Shown here one piece after another: positions 20,106 to 28,559 of a stretch of 64,000 bases of DNA (position 1 is its first letter; the number at the start of each line of letters is the position of its first letter). Position numbers and translations under genes: made by a program. The DNA is from Bauldia litoralis (GTDB taxonomy: Bacteria > Pseudomonadota > Alphaproteobacteria > Rhizobiales > Kaistiaceae): positions 387,898 through 451,897 of the forward strand of contig NZ_FMXQ01000004.1 of assembly GCF_900104485.1 (NCBI RefSeq). Direction: 5' to 3'. Below the pieces are notes generated by a model, which worked only from the letters and a program-made list of their open reading frames with translations, made no database searches and had not been told where the DNA came from.

Positions 20106-21425
20106 TACGCTCCGGTTGTCCTGGATGCCGGAGCCGACTTGCGCCGCGTCCAGGCCTTGCGACGCCTCGCCGCGATAGACGAAATAGGCCAGCACCACGA
20201 GGCTGATCGCAACGGCCATGGGCAGTGCGCTCGGGTCGAAGAGGTCGATCAGGTAGCCTATCGGCGTCGCTCCGACCATGGCGCCGGCCGAATAGGCCAT
20301 GGCGAAGCCGGTCGTCACCACGGCGAGCCTGTGGCCACGGAAGTCCTGCCCGATAAGGATCAGTCCCAGCGTATAGATGCCGCCTAGCGTCCCGCCGGCG
20401 AGGAACAGGACAACGCCTTGAGCGGCGATCGAACTGCCGGCGAGCGGCATTGCGATTGCGATGAGAAGCGTTGGAAGGGCGCAAAGGCGAAGCAACCACC
20501 AGCGGCCATAGCGATCGGCCAGGAGCCCGAAGACGCCGACAAGGGTGGCTTCGCCGAGGCCGAAGACGGCGACGAGGGTCGAAGCGCCTTCGTCGCTGAG
20601 GCCATGGAAGACCCCGAACAGCGGATAGAGGCTGTAGATCGCGGTCGAGGCGACGCCGACCAGGAACGATGCGACGATCAGCGATCGGGCAAGCGAGAAG
20701 GCTTCACGGAAACCGAATCCCGCATCGGCCGCTCCGGCAGCGGCCTCCGGTTCAGCCGCGCCCTGGTCGCGAATTGTGAAGGCGATGAAAAACCCAGCCG
20801 CCAGCGGCAGCATGACGGCGACAAAGGGCAGGATCCCCTCGACCCCGGTGGCGCTGATCATCAGCGGGCCGAGGAACTGGGAACTCGTATAGAGCACCAT
20901 GGCGAAGGACATGACGCGGCCGCGCTGGCGGTCGTCGACAACGCCGTTGAGCCAGATTTCCGTGGTGGCCCAGAGTGCTGCGAAACAGGCGCCCATGACG
21001 AACCGGGACGCGAACCAGACGGCGATATGATCGAAGGCGATGATTGCCGCGAAGCACAGGAAGGGCAGGGCGTACATTGCTGCCGCAAATCGCGGCAGGC
21101 CAAGGATCACGATCAGGCGCGGCAGGAACGGTCCGACGAAGAGGATGCCGGCGCCCGCCAGCGACGCGTTGAGGCCGATGAGCCAGTTGGACAGACCGAC
21201 ATTTTCGAGGGCGAGCGAAAAGTAGGGGTAGGTGAAGGCGGAGATGATGGACTCGACCGCCATGAGCAGCAGGACGCCGGCGACCGGCCAGGAGACTTTG
21301 AAGCCCGCCTGAGGGCGCAGGGCGCCCGCCGCGTTGTCCTGGTTGGCCACCCGACGGCGATCGTCGGCCGGCGCGGTCGGTCGCGGATCCGGCGAAACGC
21401 GGTTCGGGCGCGGAGCGACGCTCAT
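19863..21425 (-). CDS. MFS transporter with C-terminal tail antisense to adenine deaminase
   Basis: This major facilitator transporter of the inner membrane has 520 residues. A proline-rich polar N-terminus of about 45 residues leads into about 12 hydrophobic helices between residues 47 and 432 (for example [56 protein letters not shown]). The pattern [20 protein letters not shown] and the conserved DRYGRWW loop fit the YfkF/YcaD type, which lacks a known substrate. After the last helix the reading frame runs on for about 85 highly charged residues, and the last 81 lie entirely opposite the adenine deaminase gene. That tail has no membrane segment and may be a fortuitous extension. The SET-domain gene is divergent, 107 bases away. 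Confidence 0.85.
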   Translation of the reverse strand: MSVAPRPNRVSPDPRPTAPADDRRRVANQDNAAGALRPQAGFKVSWPVAGVLLLMAVESIISAFTYPYFSLALENVGLSNWLIGLNASLAGAGILFVGPFLPRLIVILGLPRFAAAMYALPFLCFAAIIAFDHIAVWFASRFVMGACFAALWATTEIWLNGVVDDRQRGRVMSFAMVLYTSSQFLGPLMISATGVEGILPFVAVMLPLAAGFFIAFTIRDQGAAEPEAAAGAADAGFGFREAFSLARSLIVASFLVGVASTAIYSLYPLFGVFHGLSDEGASTLVAVFGLGEATLVGVFGLLADRYGRWWLLRLCALPTLLIAIAMPLAGSSIAAQGVVLFLAGGTLGGIYTLGLILIGQDFRGHRLAVVTTGFAMAYSAGAMVGATPIGYLIDLFDPSALPMAVAISLVVLAYFVYRGEASQGLDAAQVGSGIQDNRSVSTVGDEGETVDVEQPEVGDLQMGDDRERKESDLEEWFLKRAAEASRGGTQRHEAGADRLERPEAHQPGKRKGKFRKHFAA

Positions 21426-21532
21426 GGACAGACGCTCCCCGGAACCAGGACGGCCAAGCCGCCCGGTGCTGGATCGTCGGTCAACGAGTCTGTAAGAGAC
21501 GGACGTCCGAAAAATCCGGGGGATTCGCCGAT

Positions 21533-21925
21533 ATGATGCTGGTGCCGACCTACCTCGACAAGAGCGCGATCCACGGGATCGGCATCTTTGCCTCGGACTT
21601 CATCCCGAAGGGGACGCGGGTCTGGCAGTTCACGCCGGACTTCGACCAGGTCTTCCCGGACGCTGCCCTGGCCAGCCTTCCCGCCGTCCAGCGCGATCCG
21701 ATCCTCTTCTACGGTTATATCGAACCCGGCATCGACGGCATCGTGCTGTGTTGCGACAACGCCCGGCATTTCAACTTTTCCGAGGACCCCAATTGCGGCT
21801 CCGGGGATCATGTCCTGCTCGGCTACATCTCGACCTTCGCCCTGCGTGACATCGCGGCCGGCGAAGAAATGACCTACGCCGTCGAGGAAGATGCCGACGC
21901 CGACCGGAAACTCGGTCTGGGCTAG
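21533..21925 (+). CDS. Small SET-domain protein (putative protein lysine methyltransferase)
   Basis: The 130 residues form essentially one SET domain. It opens with the typical KSAIHGIGIFASDFIPKGT and ends with FALRDIAAGEEMTYAV, the strand carrying the conserved catalytic tyrosine. The pseudoknot motif, normally NHSCxPN, is replaced by DNARHFNFSEDPNC, a divergent but recognisable form. SET enzymes methylate lysine side chains using S-adenosylmethionine; bacterial targets are mostly unknown. The start could be either ATG of ATGATG at 21533-21538. A convergent second SET gene lies 132 bases downstream, with a 10-bp stem-loop between them. Catalytic activity is uncertain because of the altered pseudoknot. 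Confidence 0.82.
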   Translation: MMLVPTYLDKSAIHGIGIFASDFIPKGTRVWQFTPDFDQVFPDAALASLPAVQRDPILFYGYIEPGIDGIVLCCDNARHFNFSEDPNCGSGDHVLLGYISTFALRDIAAGEEMTYAVEEDADADRKLGLG

Positions 21926-21965
21926 CCGCGCTTCGGTCGGAACAACAGCGAGGGGCGAAGCGCGG
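21926..21965 (+). terminator. Long stem-loop after the first SET-domain gene
   Basis: CCGCGCTTCG (21926-21935) and CGAAGCGCGG (21956-21965) form a perfect 10-bp stem around a 20-base loop, starting at the base after the stop codon. No T run follows. It sits between two convergent genes, so it may terminate or stabilise either transcript. Confidence 0.4.
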
Positions 21966-22057
21966 TCAGGCATGGAATCCTTGTCCGTCCTGGCTCCAAT
22001 ACCGAGCCGGGGTCGCTCTCCCGAACGCACGGGCGGGAGAAACGCCCGCGAACCGTC

Positions 22058-22471
22058 TCAGATCAGACAACGTCCTTCAGGGCACCAGCACGTGATCCCC
22101 TCCGGGACCAGGTTGAACGACCGGTAGTCGACCGTGATCTCCTCGCCGGCCTCGATGTCGCGATTGGCGTAGACATAGAGCTTGTCTTCGACGCGCGCGG
22201 TCGGCCGGCAGCTGTGATTGAGAAAATCGACTCCGTCGGGCTCCCATTGCGGCAGAAGGCAGAGGAGCTTCGAGCCCTCGCGCTTCAGATGAACCGACTG
22301 TCGCCACCAGAAGACATCGAGCTCGTCCTTGCTGTCCAGGTCGACCATGACGGCCTTCCCGTCGAAAAAGCCGATCAACTCGTCCTTGCCGATCCTGGCC
22401 TTGGCAAAGACACCCTTGTGTTCGGCGCTGAAATCACGGACTTCAACCAGCTGACTGTTAGTGTAACTCAT
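22058..22471 (-). CDS. Small SET-domain protein with post-SET cysteines
   Basis: This 137-residue SET-domain protein opens with HKGVFAKARIGKDELIGFF. It carries the canonical pseudoknot FLNHSCRPTARV (residues about 84-95), the helix and strand RDIAGEE-like block ANRDIEAGEEITVDY with the catalytic tyrosine at its end, and a post-SET-like tail CWCPEGRC that could bind zinc with the pseudoknot cysteine. All hallmarks of an active lysine methyltransferase are present, unlike its neighbour. The target is unknown. It is convergent with the other SET gene, and its promoter lies in the gap before the c-di-GMP genes. A lysine-rich histone-like protein is encoded about 20 kb away; any link is speculation. 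Confidence 0.87.
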   Translation of the reverse strand: MSYTNSQLVEVRDFSAEHKGVFAKARIGKDELIGFFDGKAVMVDLDSKDELDVFWWRQSVHLKREGSKLLCLLPQWEPDGVDFLNHSCRPTARVEDKLYVYANRDIEAGEEITVDYRSFNLVPEGITCWCPEGRCLI

Positions 22472-22656
22472 GACTTTCTTTACCTCATGCCACTACACGC
22501 GCATCACCAGTTGCGCGACGCCAAGCGTCCCGCATCCACCCCGGCAGAGGGTCATGACGGATAGTTCAGTGTCGGCACGCCTCCTGTGCCGCACCCGCCG
22601 CCCTTGAACAGGTTAACGAAACCTGAACACATTGCGTAGAAATGTAAGCGCTGCGG

Positions 22657-22672
22657 TTAACCAATTGTCAAC
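22657..22672 (+). promoter_or_regulatory. Possible CtrA-binding site
   Basis: TTAA, seven bases, then TCAAC differs by one base from the CtrA consensus TTAA-N7-TTAAC of alphaproteobacteria. Two more half-sites lie nearby: TTAAC at 22613-22617 and TTAACCAT at 22741-22748. Clustering upstream of a c-di-GMP gene fits cell-cycle control, but these short motifs can occur by chance. Confidence 0.3.
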
Positions 22673-22820
22673 CTAATGAGTCGGGACCGCGGCATTGCCT
22701 TGCCCGGGCGGGAGGCCAGTATGCTTTTGTTTACAAAGCATTAACCATATTGGAACAAAGCTGGCCATCATCGCTGATTGCTGCTTTTCTCACTGCATCC
22801 TGGGGTGGTGACGGGCGATT

Positions 22821-22880
22821 GGACCAGTCTTCGGTGGCGCAAGCACCACAAGACCGGACGGTATGGGCTGTATACCGACT
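22821..22880 (+). promoter_or_regulatory. Structured leader with two stem-loops (possible regulatory RNA)
   Basis: Stem 1 (22827-22854) pairs GTCTT with AAGAC and GGTG with CACC and is capped by GCAA, a GNRA tetraloop. Stem 2 pairs CGGTAT (22859-22864) with ATACCG (22872-22877). The order GNRA hairpin, short linker, then a CGGTA/TACCG-type stem recalls the c-di-GMP-I (GEMM) riboswitch, and the next gene is a c-di-GMP enzyme. The GEMM core GACGCAAAGC and GGCAAACC strings are not matched exactly, so this remains a structural resemblance. Confidence 0.35.
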
Positions 22881-23047
22881 GAATAGGCGTCGCTGATCGG
22901 GTTTTCCCAGGTCAGTCCCGTGCGAGGAACGGCGCTTTGTTTGCCGGTGAAGGCAGTAATTCATTCCTGAGTTCAGGTTTAAACATATGGAAATTGTTTG
23001 CGTGCATTGTGTCCGCCTTATCCGAGGATGCCAGGGCGCGTGAAGAA

Positions 23048-25240
23048 ATGAACAAAGCAATCACCGGTCGCATTACCCTCAATCTGATTGCAGGGATCGT
23101 GATCACGGTGGTTACCGTGGTTGTCGCCATCTTCTGGATGGCCGCGCGCCAGAATGAGCAAGCGGCGCATTCCACCGAGACCATGGTGATCGGCGGCGTC
23201 CAGGCGATGACCCGGCGCGCCGAATCCCTGGCCAACGACTACGGCTGGTGGGACGACGCCTATGACGCCTATGTCGACGGTGATGCCGAGTGGATGGAAG
23301 CCAATATCGGCGCCAGTGTCGAAGAGACCGAGATCGCCGACCTCATGGCGATCGTCGCCTCGGATGCCGGTGTCGACTACGGCTGGTTGCTGAGCGACGA
23401 TCTGGCCGCGAGCGACGTCATTTCGCCGGAGGTCGTCGCTGGGATCCGCGAACTCGCGAAGGACATGCCGGTCGAGAGCCTCGCCGCGCGCAGCTCGTTC
23501 GTGAAGGCTGGCTCCGACGTCATGCTGATCGCCGTCTCCCGGCTGACGCCGCTGTCCCGCGCCAGTGAGGTCGACGCCGAAACGCGCCCCTATTTCGTTG
23601 TTGGCATCGTTCTGTCCGAGGAGCGCCTGATCGATCTCGGCCGGTCCTTCCTGATCGAGGATCTGCACCTCGAGGAGACCTCGCCGGCCAGCGGCTCCGA
23701 GAACGTGTCGCCGCCCGTCGTCGATCTCTTTGGCAACACCATCGCCCACTTTGTCTGGACGCCGCCGACTCCTGGCTACGCGGTCTTGCGCAATGTCCTC
23801 CTGCCTGTCTCGGTGGCCCTCGCGCTGTTCTGCGTGGTCGCCTTCACGACGGCATTCCGGGCGCGGCGCATCGCGATCGCGCTGAGCGACAGCGAGAAGG
23901 AAGCGGTTATCGCTGCCCGCACTGACAGCATGACGTCACTGATGAACCGCGCTGGATTCACCGAACTGATTGAATCCGAGGAATACGAGCAGGCCTGCGC
24001 GAATGGCAAGTTGGCCATTATCTATATGGACATCAACGGCTTCAAGGCGGTCAACGACTCGATCGGCCATCACGGCGGCGACGAGCTTGTCAGGGTTCTG
24101 GCCAACCGCGTCACCTCGGTCCTTCCTCCTGAAGGCCGTTTCGCGCGGATCGGCGGCGACGAATTTGCGGTCGTGATCACCGGCGATTCAGTCCGTGAGA
24201 AGGCCGCCAATGCCGCCGCGACTGTCGTCGGCTGTCTCGACCAGCCCTTCACCATCCACGGCTTCGAATTCCACGTCACCGTCGCCGTTGGCTACGCGAT
24301 CGCCGGCGGCACTGGGCTCACGCCCAGCGAGATCGTTCGTCGTGCCGATATTGCCATGTATCAGGCGAAGAACGGCGCCGAGCGGGAAGCCGTCCTCTAC
24401 AATTCGACGATGGAGACGGGCGCGCTCGAAAAGAAGCAGATTGAGACGTCTCTTCGTCGCGCCATCGAACTGGGCGAACTCCAGGTCTTCTACCAGCCGG
24501 TGGTCCGCGCAAGCGATCTGACGATCGTCGGCATGGAAGCCCTGGTCCGCTGGACTTCGAAGGAACTCGGCACCGTTTCGCCCGCGACTTTCGTACCTGT
24601 CGCCGAAGAGACCGGCCTCATCCACGACCTTGGCCGTTTCGTGGTCGATCGCGCCTGCCAGGATGTGTCGAAGTGGCCGGGACTCAAGATGGCGATCAAT
24701 CTTTCGCCAGTGCAGCTTCGCGATCCCGATTTCGCCACCGGCCTGCTTGAGGTTGTCAGGAGCTATGGCCTCGATCCGAGCAGCTTCGAGCTGGAGCTGA
24801 CCGAAGGCATCCTCGTCAACAACCCGACCATCGCGAAGCGGAAGCTGGCCAAGCTCAAGGAAATGGGCTTCACGCTGTCGCTTGACGATTTCGGAACGGG
24901 CTTCTCTTCGATCGGTTATCTGCGCCAGTTTCCCTTCGACGTGCTGAAGGTGGATCGCTCCTTCGTCCGCGACATCGGGCTGAACGCGACCGCCAATGCC
25001 TTGATCCAGTCGCTGGTGTCGCTCGGCGACGCCATGAACCTGTCGGTCATCGCCGAAGGCATCGAGAACGAGGACCAGTTGAAGCTGCTCAGGCTCGTCC
25101 AGTGCGAGTATGTGCAGGGATACCTGATCAGTCGTCCGATCCCGGCGGAGCAGATCACCGACCTGTTGAAGACGGTCGGCGAGGAACGACGCATTCTGCT
25201 CGAGGCAGGCCGCGACGATCGGCGCCTCGCGGCTGGCTGA
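23048..25240 (+). CDS. CHASE4-GGDEF-EAL cyclic-di-GMP cyclase/phosphodiesterase (first of tandem pair)
   Basis: This inner-membrane enzyme is predicted to make and degrade cyclic-di-GMP. With ATG at 23048 it has 730 residues: membrane helix about 10-32; periplasmic CHASE4 sensor with the signature DYGWWDDAYDAY near residue 62; second helix about 250-275; GGDEF at 369-373 intact (RIGGDEF); EAL at 497-499. The phosphodiesterase set is complete: EALVRW, NLSPVQL, ELTEG, DDFGTGFSSIGYL, LKVDRSF and IAEGIENEDQ. No RxxD inhibitory site precedes GGDEF, so feedback inhibition through the I-site is not expected. A TTG at 22937 would add 37 residues but has no better ribosome binding site. A GC stem-loop follows the stop, and a paralogue follows 132 bases later. 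Confidence 0.92.
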   Translation: MNKAITGRITLNLIAGIVITVVTVVVAIFWMAARQNEQAAHSTETMVIGGVQAMTRRAESLANDYGWWDDAYDAYVDGDAEWMEANIGASVEETEIADLMAIVASDAGVDYGWLLSDDLAASDVISPEVVAGIRELAKDMPVESLAARSSFVKAGSDVMLIAVSRLTPLSRASEVDAETRPYFVVGIVLSEERLIDLGRSFLIEDLHLEETSPASGSENVSPPVVDLFGNTIAHFVWTPPTPGYAVLRNVLLPVSVALALFCVVAFTTAFRARRIAIALSDSEKEAVIAARTDSMTSLMNRAGFTELIESEEYEQACANGKLAIIYMDINGFKAVNDSIGHHGGDELVRVLANRVTSVLPPEGRFARIGGDEFAVVITGDSVREKAANAAATVVGCLDQPFTIHGFEFHVTVAVGYAIAGGTGLTPSEIVRRADIAMYQAKNGAEREAVLYNSTMETGALEKKQIETSLRRAIELGELQVFYQPVVRASDLTIVGMEALVRWTSKELGTVSPATFVPVAEETGLIHDLGRFVVDRACQDVSKWPGLKMAINLSPVQLRDPDFATGLLEVVRSYGLDPSSFELELTEGILVNNPTIAKRKLAKLKEMGFTLSLDDFGTGFSSIGYLRQFPFDVLKVDRSFVRDIGLNATANALIQSLVSLGDAMNLSVIAEGIENEDQLKLLRLVQCEYVQGYLISRPIPAEQITDLLKTVGEERRILLEAGRDDRRLAAG

Positions 25241-25244
25241 GGCA

Positions 25245-25267
25245 GCGGGCCGCGGGCGTCGGCCCGC
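25245..25267 (+). terminator. GC-rich hairpin after the first GGDEF-EAL gene
   Basis: GCGGGCCG and CGGCCCGC form an 8-bp stem with a 7-base loop, four bases after the stop. No T run follows. A second 5-bp hairpin (GGGGA/TCCCC, 25291-25305) lies just beyond. Together they suggest termination or attenuation before the second enzyme. Confidence 0.45.
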
Positions 25268-25372
25268 CGCGAAAGTCACCGGATTTGCGAGGGGAAGCGC
25301 TCCCCGGAAAGCATGCGCTCCGGAATTACAGCGTTACAGCGCTGATTTTCTTCACTTTTTATTAAACGAAAC

Positions 25373-27586
25373 GTGACGAATCTGGCGGGGAGACCGCGCA
25401 GATTGGCAAACACACGGCAGATGCCGAAACTCGACCAGATCATGTCCCGCCTTGCGGGACGCTTCGTGTTGCCCGTCGCCGTCGTGCTCGTCGGCGCGCT
25501 GGCGATTGTCATCGTGTCGCTCAGCGAGATGGCGGGCGAGGTCAATCGCATCGAGGACAAACTGACAGCGCGTTCGGCCGAAGCGGCCGTCCAGGTGACG
25601 CTGCGCCGCATCGGACAGAGTCATCGGGACTACGCACTGTGGGATGACTCGGTCCGGAACCTCTACGGGGAGGTCAACCAGGATTTCCTGTATGACGGCT
25701 TCGTAACGGCGTCCATTGACGCCGTCTTTTTCGATTCCTTTTTCATCATCGACGAATACGGCCGGGATGTCGTCGGCTACCATTTTGGCGATCGGCTGAG
25801 TGAAAGCACTGCTGACCTCTACGGCCCCCAGCTGGCCGAGTTGATGGAAGGGCTGCCGCGCGATGGCGTGGCCTATGCCGTCCATACGGGAATACTTCAG
25901 ACCCAATGGGGGCTGGCCAAAGTCGCTGTCGGACCGATCGTTCCGTTCTCTGAAGACTACGAGCCACGCCCGAAAGCCTCGCGGTTCCTGGTCGTCAGCC
26001 AGATCCTCGACCAGGCGGCCGTCGCGGATCTCGGAACCGATTTTCAGATCGACGGGTTCGCGCTGACTGATCCTGCGTCGGCGAATCCGAGGTCGATTGC
26101 CGTTACCGATCCCTTCGGGAATCCCGTTGCGCGGCTGGAATGGGTGTCGCGCGAACTCGGTAATGAGGCGAGGGCGGAAATCAGTCCCACGGTCTTCGTC
26201 ATGCTGGCGTTGATCTGCCTGGTGATGATCTTTCTTCTCTTCGTCGCGCGGCGAAGCGTCCGCGAGATAGAGCGCAAGAACGAGGAGGCGCGGCACTACG
26301 CAACCCACGATGAACTGACCGGGCTGCCCAACCGCTCGGTGGCGCTGACCACTATCGACGACGCGATCACAAAGCGCGAAGGCGGTGAGAAGGTTGCCGC
26401 GGTCTTCGTCGATCTCGACCGCTTCAAGGATGTCGACGACACCTATGGTCACGAGACCGGCAACCTGTTGTTGCGGAGGCTGGCAACGCTCTTCGAGGAA
26501 TGTGCCGGCAACAATCTTCTTGCCCGGGTCGGCGGCGACGAGTTTGTCATTGTCGTAGCAGATCGCATGGCGATCGAGGTCGCCTGCAGCATCGGATGGA
26601 AGATCATCGAGGCGCTGGCCGAGCCATTCACCATTGGCGGCCGGACCATTTCGATCAACGCCAGCATCGGCATCGCCGTCGCCGATACGATCGACCCGTC
26701 GGGCGAGGAGTTGCTACGCCGCGCCGACGTCGCGATGGACCAGGCCAAGCAGCAGGGACCGAACCGCTTCTTCGTCTATGAACCCTTCATCGACACGGTG
26801 AGGCACGAGCGGCTCGAGCTTGCCAACGACCTCCGTGAGGCGCTGCGCAACGATGGGCTCGCATTGGTCTACCAGCCGATTTTCGATGCGATGACCCGGG
26901 AAATCGTCGGCGTCGAGGCCTTGTTGCGCTGGAACCGGCCGCTGTTCGGGCCTGTGCCGCCGGACATCGTCATTCCGGTCGCCGAGGAAGCCGGTCTGAT
27001 CGACGCGCTCAGTCGCTGGACGCTGCGCAAGGCCTGCGCCGACGCCCTCGGCTGGGACGGCCTCCGGCTCGCCGTCAACATCTCGACCGTCCAGTTCCGC
27101 AACCCCAATTTCGATACCCAGGTCGCCGGGATCCTGGCGGAGACCGGGTTCCCGGCCCGGCGTCTGGAAATCGAGATCATCGAAAGCGAGTTACTCGGTC
27201 GGCCGGACCAGATCCGTCGCACCATCGACGCCGTTCGCGCGCGGGGCATTTCGGTCGCTCTGGACGATTTCGGCACCGGCTATTCCAGCATCGGATACCT
27301 GCGCAGCTTCGCCCTCGACAAGATCAAGCTCGATCGGTCGATGGTCGAGGGGATCGATCGAGACGACCAAAGTCTCGAGCTCGTTCGTGCCTCGGTCATC
27401 CTGGCGCGGGCGCTCGACCTGCGGGTCACGGCCGAGGGCGTCGAGAGCGAAAGCGAGGCGCGGTTGCTGCGCGATGCTGGCTGTGCCGAATTGCAGGGCT
27501 GGTTCCTCGCCGAGACGGCTTCCCCGGCCGAGCTGGACGCCCTGTTCGCCCGCGGAGGCGGCGGCGCGTTGACCGGGACCGGCTAG
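25373..27586 (+). CDS. CHASE4-GGDEF-EAL cyclic-di-GMP cyclase/phosphodiesterase (second of tandem pair)
   Basis: A paralogue of the preceding gene with the same architecture. The frame starts with GTG at 25373 (737 residues). ATG at 25421 or 25442 is possible, and none of the three has a strong ribosome binding site. A membrane helix lies at about 32-52, then a CHASE4 domain with HRDYALWDDSV, a second helix about 270-292, GGDEF intact at 387-391 (RVGGDEF), and EAL at 515-517. The phosphodiesterase motifs EALLRW, NISTVQF, IIESEL, DDFGTGYSSIGYL, IKLDRSM and TAEGVESESEA are all present. No RxxD I-site is seen. Both activities look possible, and which dominates cannot be told. The different CHASE4 sequences imply different signals for the pair. 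Confidence 0.92.
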   Translation: MTNLAGRPRRLANTRQMPKLDQIMSRLAGRFVLPVAVVLVGALAIVIVSLSEMAGEVNRIEDKLTARSAEAAVQVTLRRIGQSHRDYALWDDSVRNLYGEVNQDFLYDGFVTASIDAVFFDSFFIIDEYGRDVVGYHFGDRLSESTADLYGPQLAELMEGLPRDGVAYAVHTGILQTQWGLAKVAVGPIVPFSEDYEPRPKASRFLVVSQILDQAAVADLGTDFQIDGFALTDPASANPRSIAVTDPFGNPVARLEWVSRELGNEARAEISPTVFVMLALICLVMIFLLFVARRSVREIERKNEEARHYATHDELTGLPNRSVALTTIDDAITKREGGEKVAAVFVDLDRFKDVDDTYGHETGNLLLRRLATLFEECAGNNLLARVGGDEFVIVVADRMAIEVACSIGWKIIEALAEPFTIGGRTISINASIGIAVADTIDPSGEELLRRADVAMDQAKQQGPNRFFVYEPFIDTVRHERLELANDLREALRNDGLALVYQPIFDAMTREIVGVEALLRWNRPLFGPVPPDIVIPVAEEAGLIDALSRWTLRKACADALGWDGLRLAVNISTVQFRNPNFDTQVAGILAETGFPARRLEIEIIESELLGRPDQIRRTIDAVRARGISVALDDFGTGYSSIGYLRSFALDKIKLDRSMVEGIDRDDQSLELVRASVILARALDLRVTAEGVESESEARLLRDAGCAELQGWFLAETASPAELDALFARGGGGALTGTG

Positions 27587-27590
27587 CGGC

Positions 27591-28373
27591 TCAGAGCGAC
27601 ATGCCGAGCGACTGGAGCCACACAAGGCCCTCGTCGGTGCCGGCGCGGGGCAGGTATTCGGCTCCCACCCATCCATCGTATCCAAGCCCGTCCAGCGCCC
27701 GCAGAACCGCGCCATAGGCGATCTCGCCCTCGTCGGGCTCGGCGCGGCTCGGCACCGCGGCGATCTGGACATGCCCGATCCGATCGAACTGTTCACGCAT
27801 CCGGGTGAGGATGTCGCCCTGGCAGGCGCCGACATGATAGGCGTCGAACATCAGCTTCAGGTTCGGGGCGTCGACACGGTCGATGATCTCGGCCGCCTGC
27901 TCGACCCGCGAATAGAAATACCCCGGCATGTCGCGCGGGTTCAGCGGCTCCAGAAGGATGGTGAGGCCGTGCTCGGCCGCCTTGGCCGTCGTCGCCTTGA
28001 GGTTGGCGACCAGCACCTCGGCACCCGTGGCGCGCTCTTCCTCCGGGACAAGGCCCGCCATCACGTGGATGGCCGTGCCGCCTATGGCATGGCAGTAGCC
28101 GATCGCCTGGTCGGCGAGGGCGGTGAACTCGGCCTCGCGGCCGGGGACGGCCGCCAGCCCGCGGTGGCCGGTCGCGCCGGGGCCAATGTCGGTGTTGATG
28201 CCCAGGATCTTGACCTGGTGACGGGCGCAGGCCTCGCGAAGCTCCTGGGCCGGAACGGCGTAGGGGAAATGGAACTCGGCGGCCTTGAAGCCGGCGCGGG
28301 CGGCGGCGCCGACGCGCTCGATCAGCGGGAGATCGGGCCACAGGAAACCGAGATTGGCCGAGAAACGGGGCAT
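27591..28373 (-). CDS. hyi: Hydroxypyruvate isomerase family protein
   Basis: This 260-residue TIM-barrel enzyme interconverts hydroxypyruvate and tartronate semialdehyde in glyoxylate and glycolate metabolism. The paired catalytic glutamates are visible as LLEPLNPRD (Glu142, the same number as in E. coli Hyi) and GAEYLPRAGT (Glu239). Length and the N-terminal FSANLGFLW are typical of the family. A close relative, 2-oxo-tetronate isomerase (OtnI), shares these motifs and cannot be excluded. A beta-hydroxyacid dehydrogenase of the tartronate-semialdehyde-reductase type is encoded about 9 kb away, at 37238-38110. The gene ends five bases from the second GGDEF-EAL gene and is divergent from dusA. 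Confidence 0.85.
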   Translation of the reverse strand: MPRFSANLGFLWPDLPLIERVGAAARAGFKAAEFHFPYAVPAQELREACARHQVKILGINTDIGPGATGHRGLAAVPGREAEFTALADQAIGYCHAIGGTAIHVMAGLVPEEERATGAEVLVANLKATTAKAAEHGLTILLEPLNPRDMPGYFYSRVEQAAEIIDRVDAPNLKLMFDAYHVGACQGDILTRMREQFDRIGHVQIAAVPSRAEPDEGEIAYGAVLRALDGLGYDGWVGAEYLPRAGTDEGLVWLQSLGMSL

Positions 28374-28559
28374 GGGACACCGGGGGCTGGAGGATCGTCG
28401 GGCGAATGTCGACGGCAGGAACCGCCAATGGGTCGTTCATGCCCCGCCGCCCGGGACTTGACAACCCTTCGCCGGAACCCCGATGACCACCGCGACGGGT
28501 CCCGGCCGCTCCTCGGGCGGTGCCCCCGCCACGGCCGGCTCTCCCGGCAATTGATCGAA

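Larger units (their letters stand above)
22472..23047. other. Long regulatory gap upstream of the c-di-GMP genes
   Basis: About 575 bases with no supported gene. It holds three TTAAC motifs, one close to a full CtrA site (22657-22672), a 7-bp inverted repeat ATGCTTT/AAAGCAT (22721-22741), and two adjacent stem-loops at 22827-22877 described separately. The SET gene promoter on the minus strand must also be here. An in-frame TTG at 22937 could extend the following protein by 37 residues. Confidence 0.5.
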
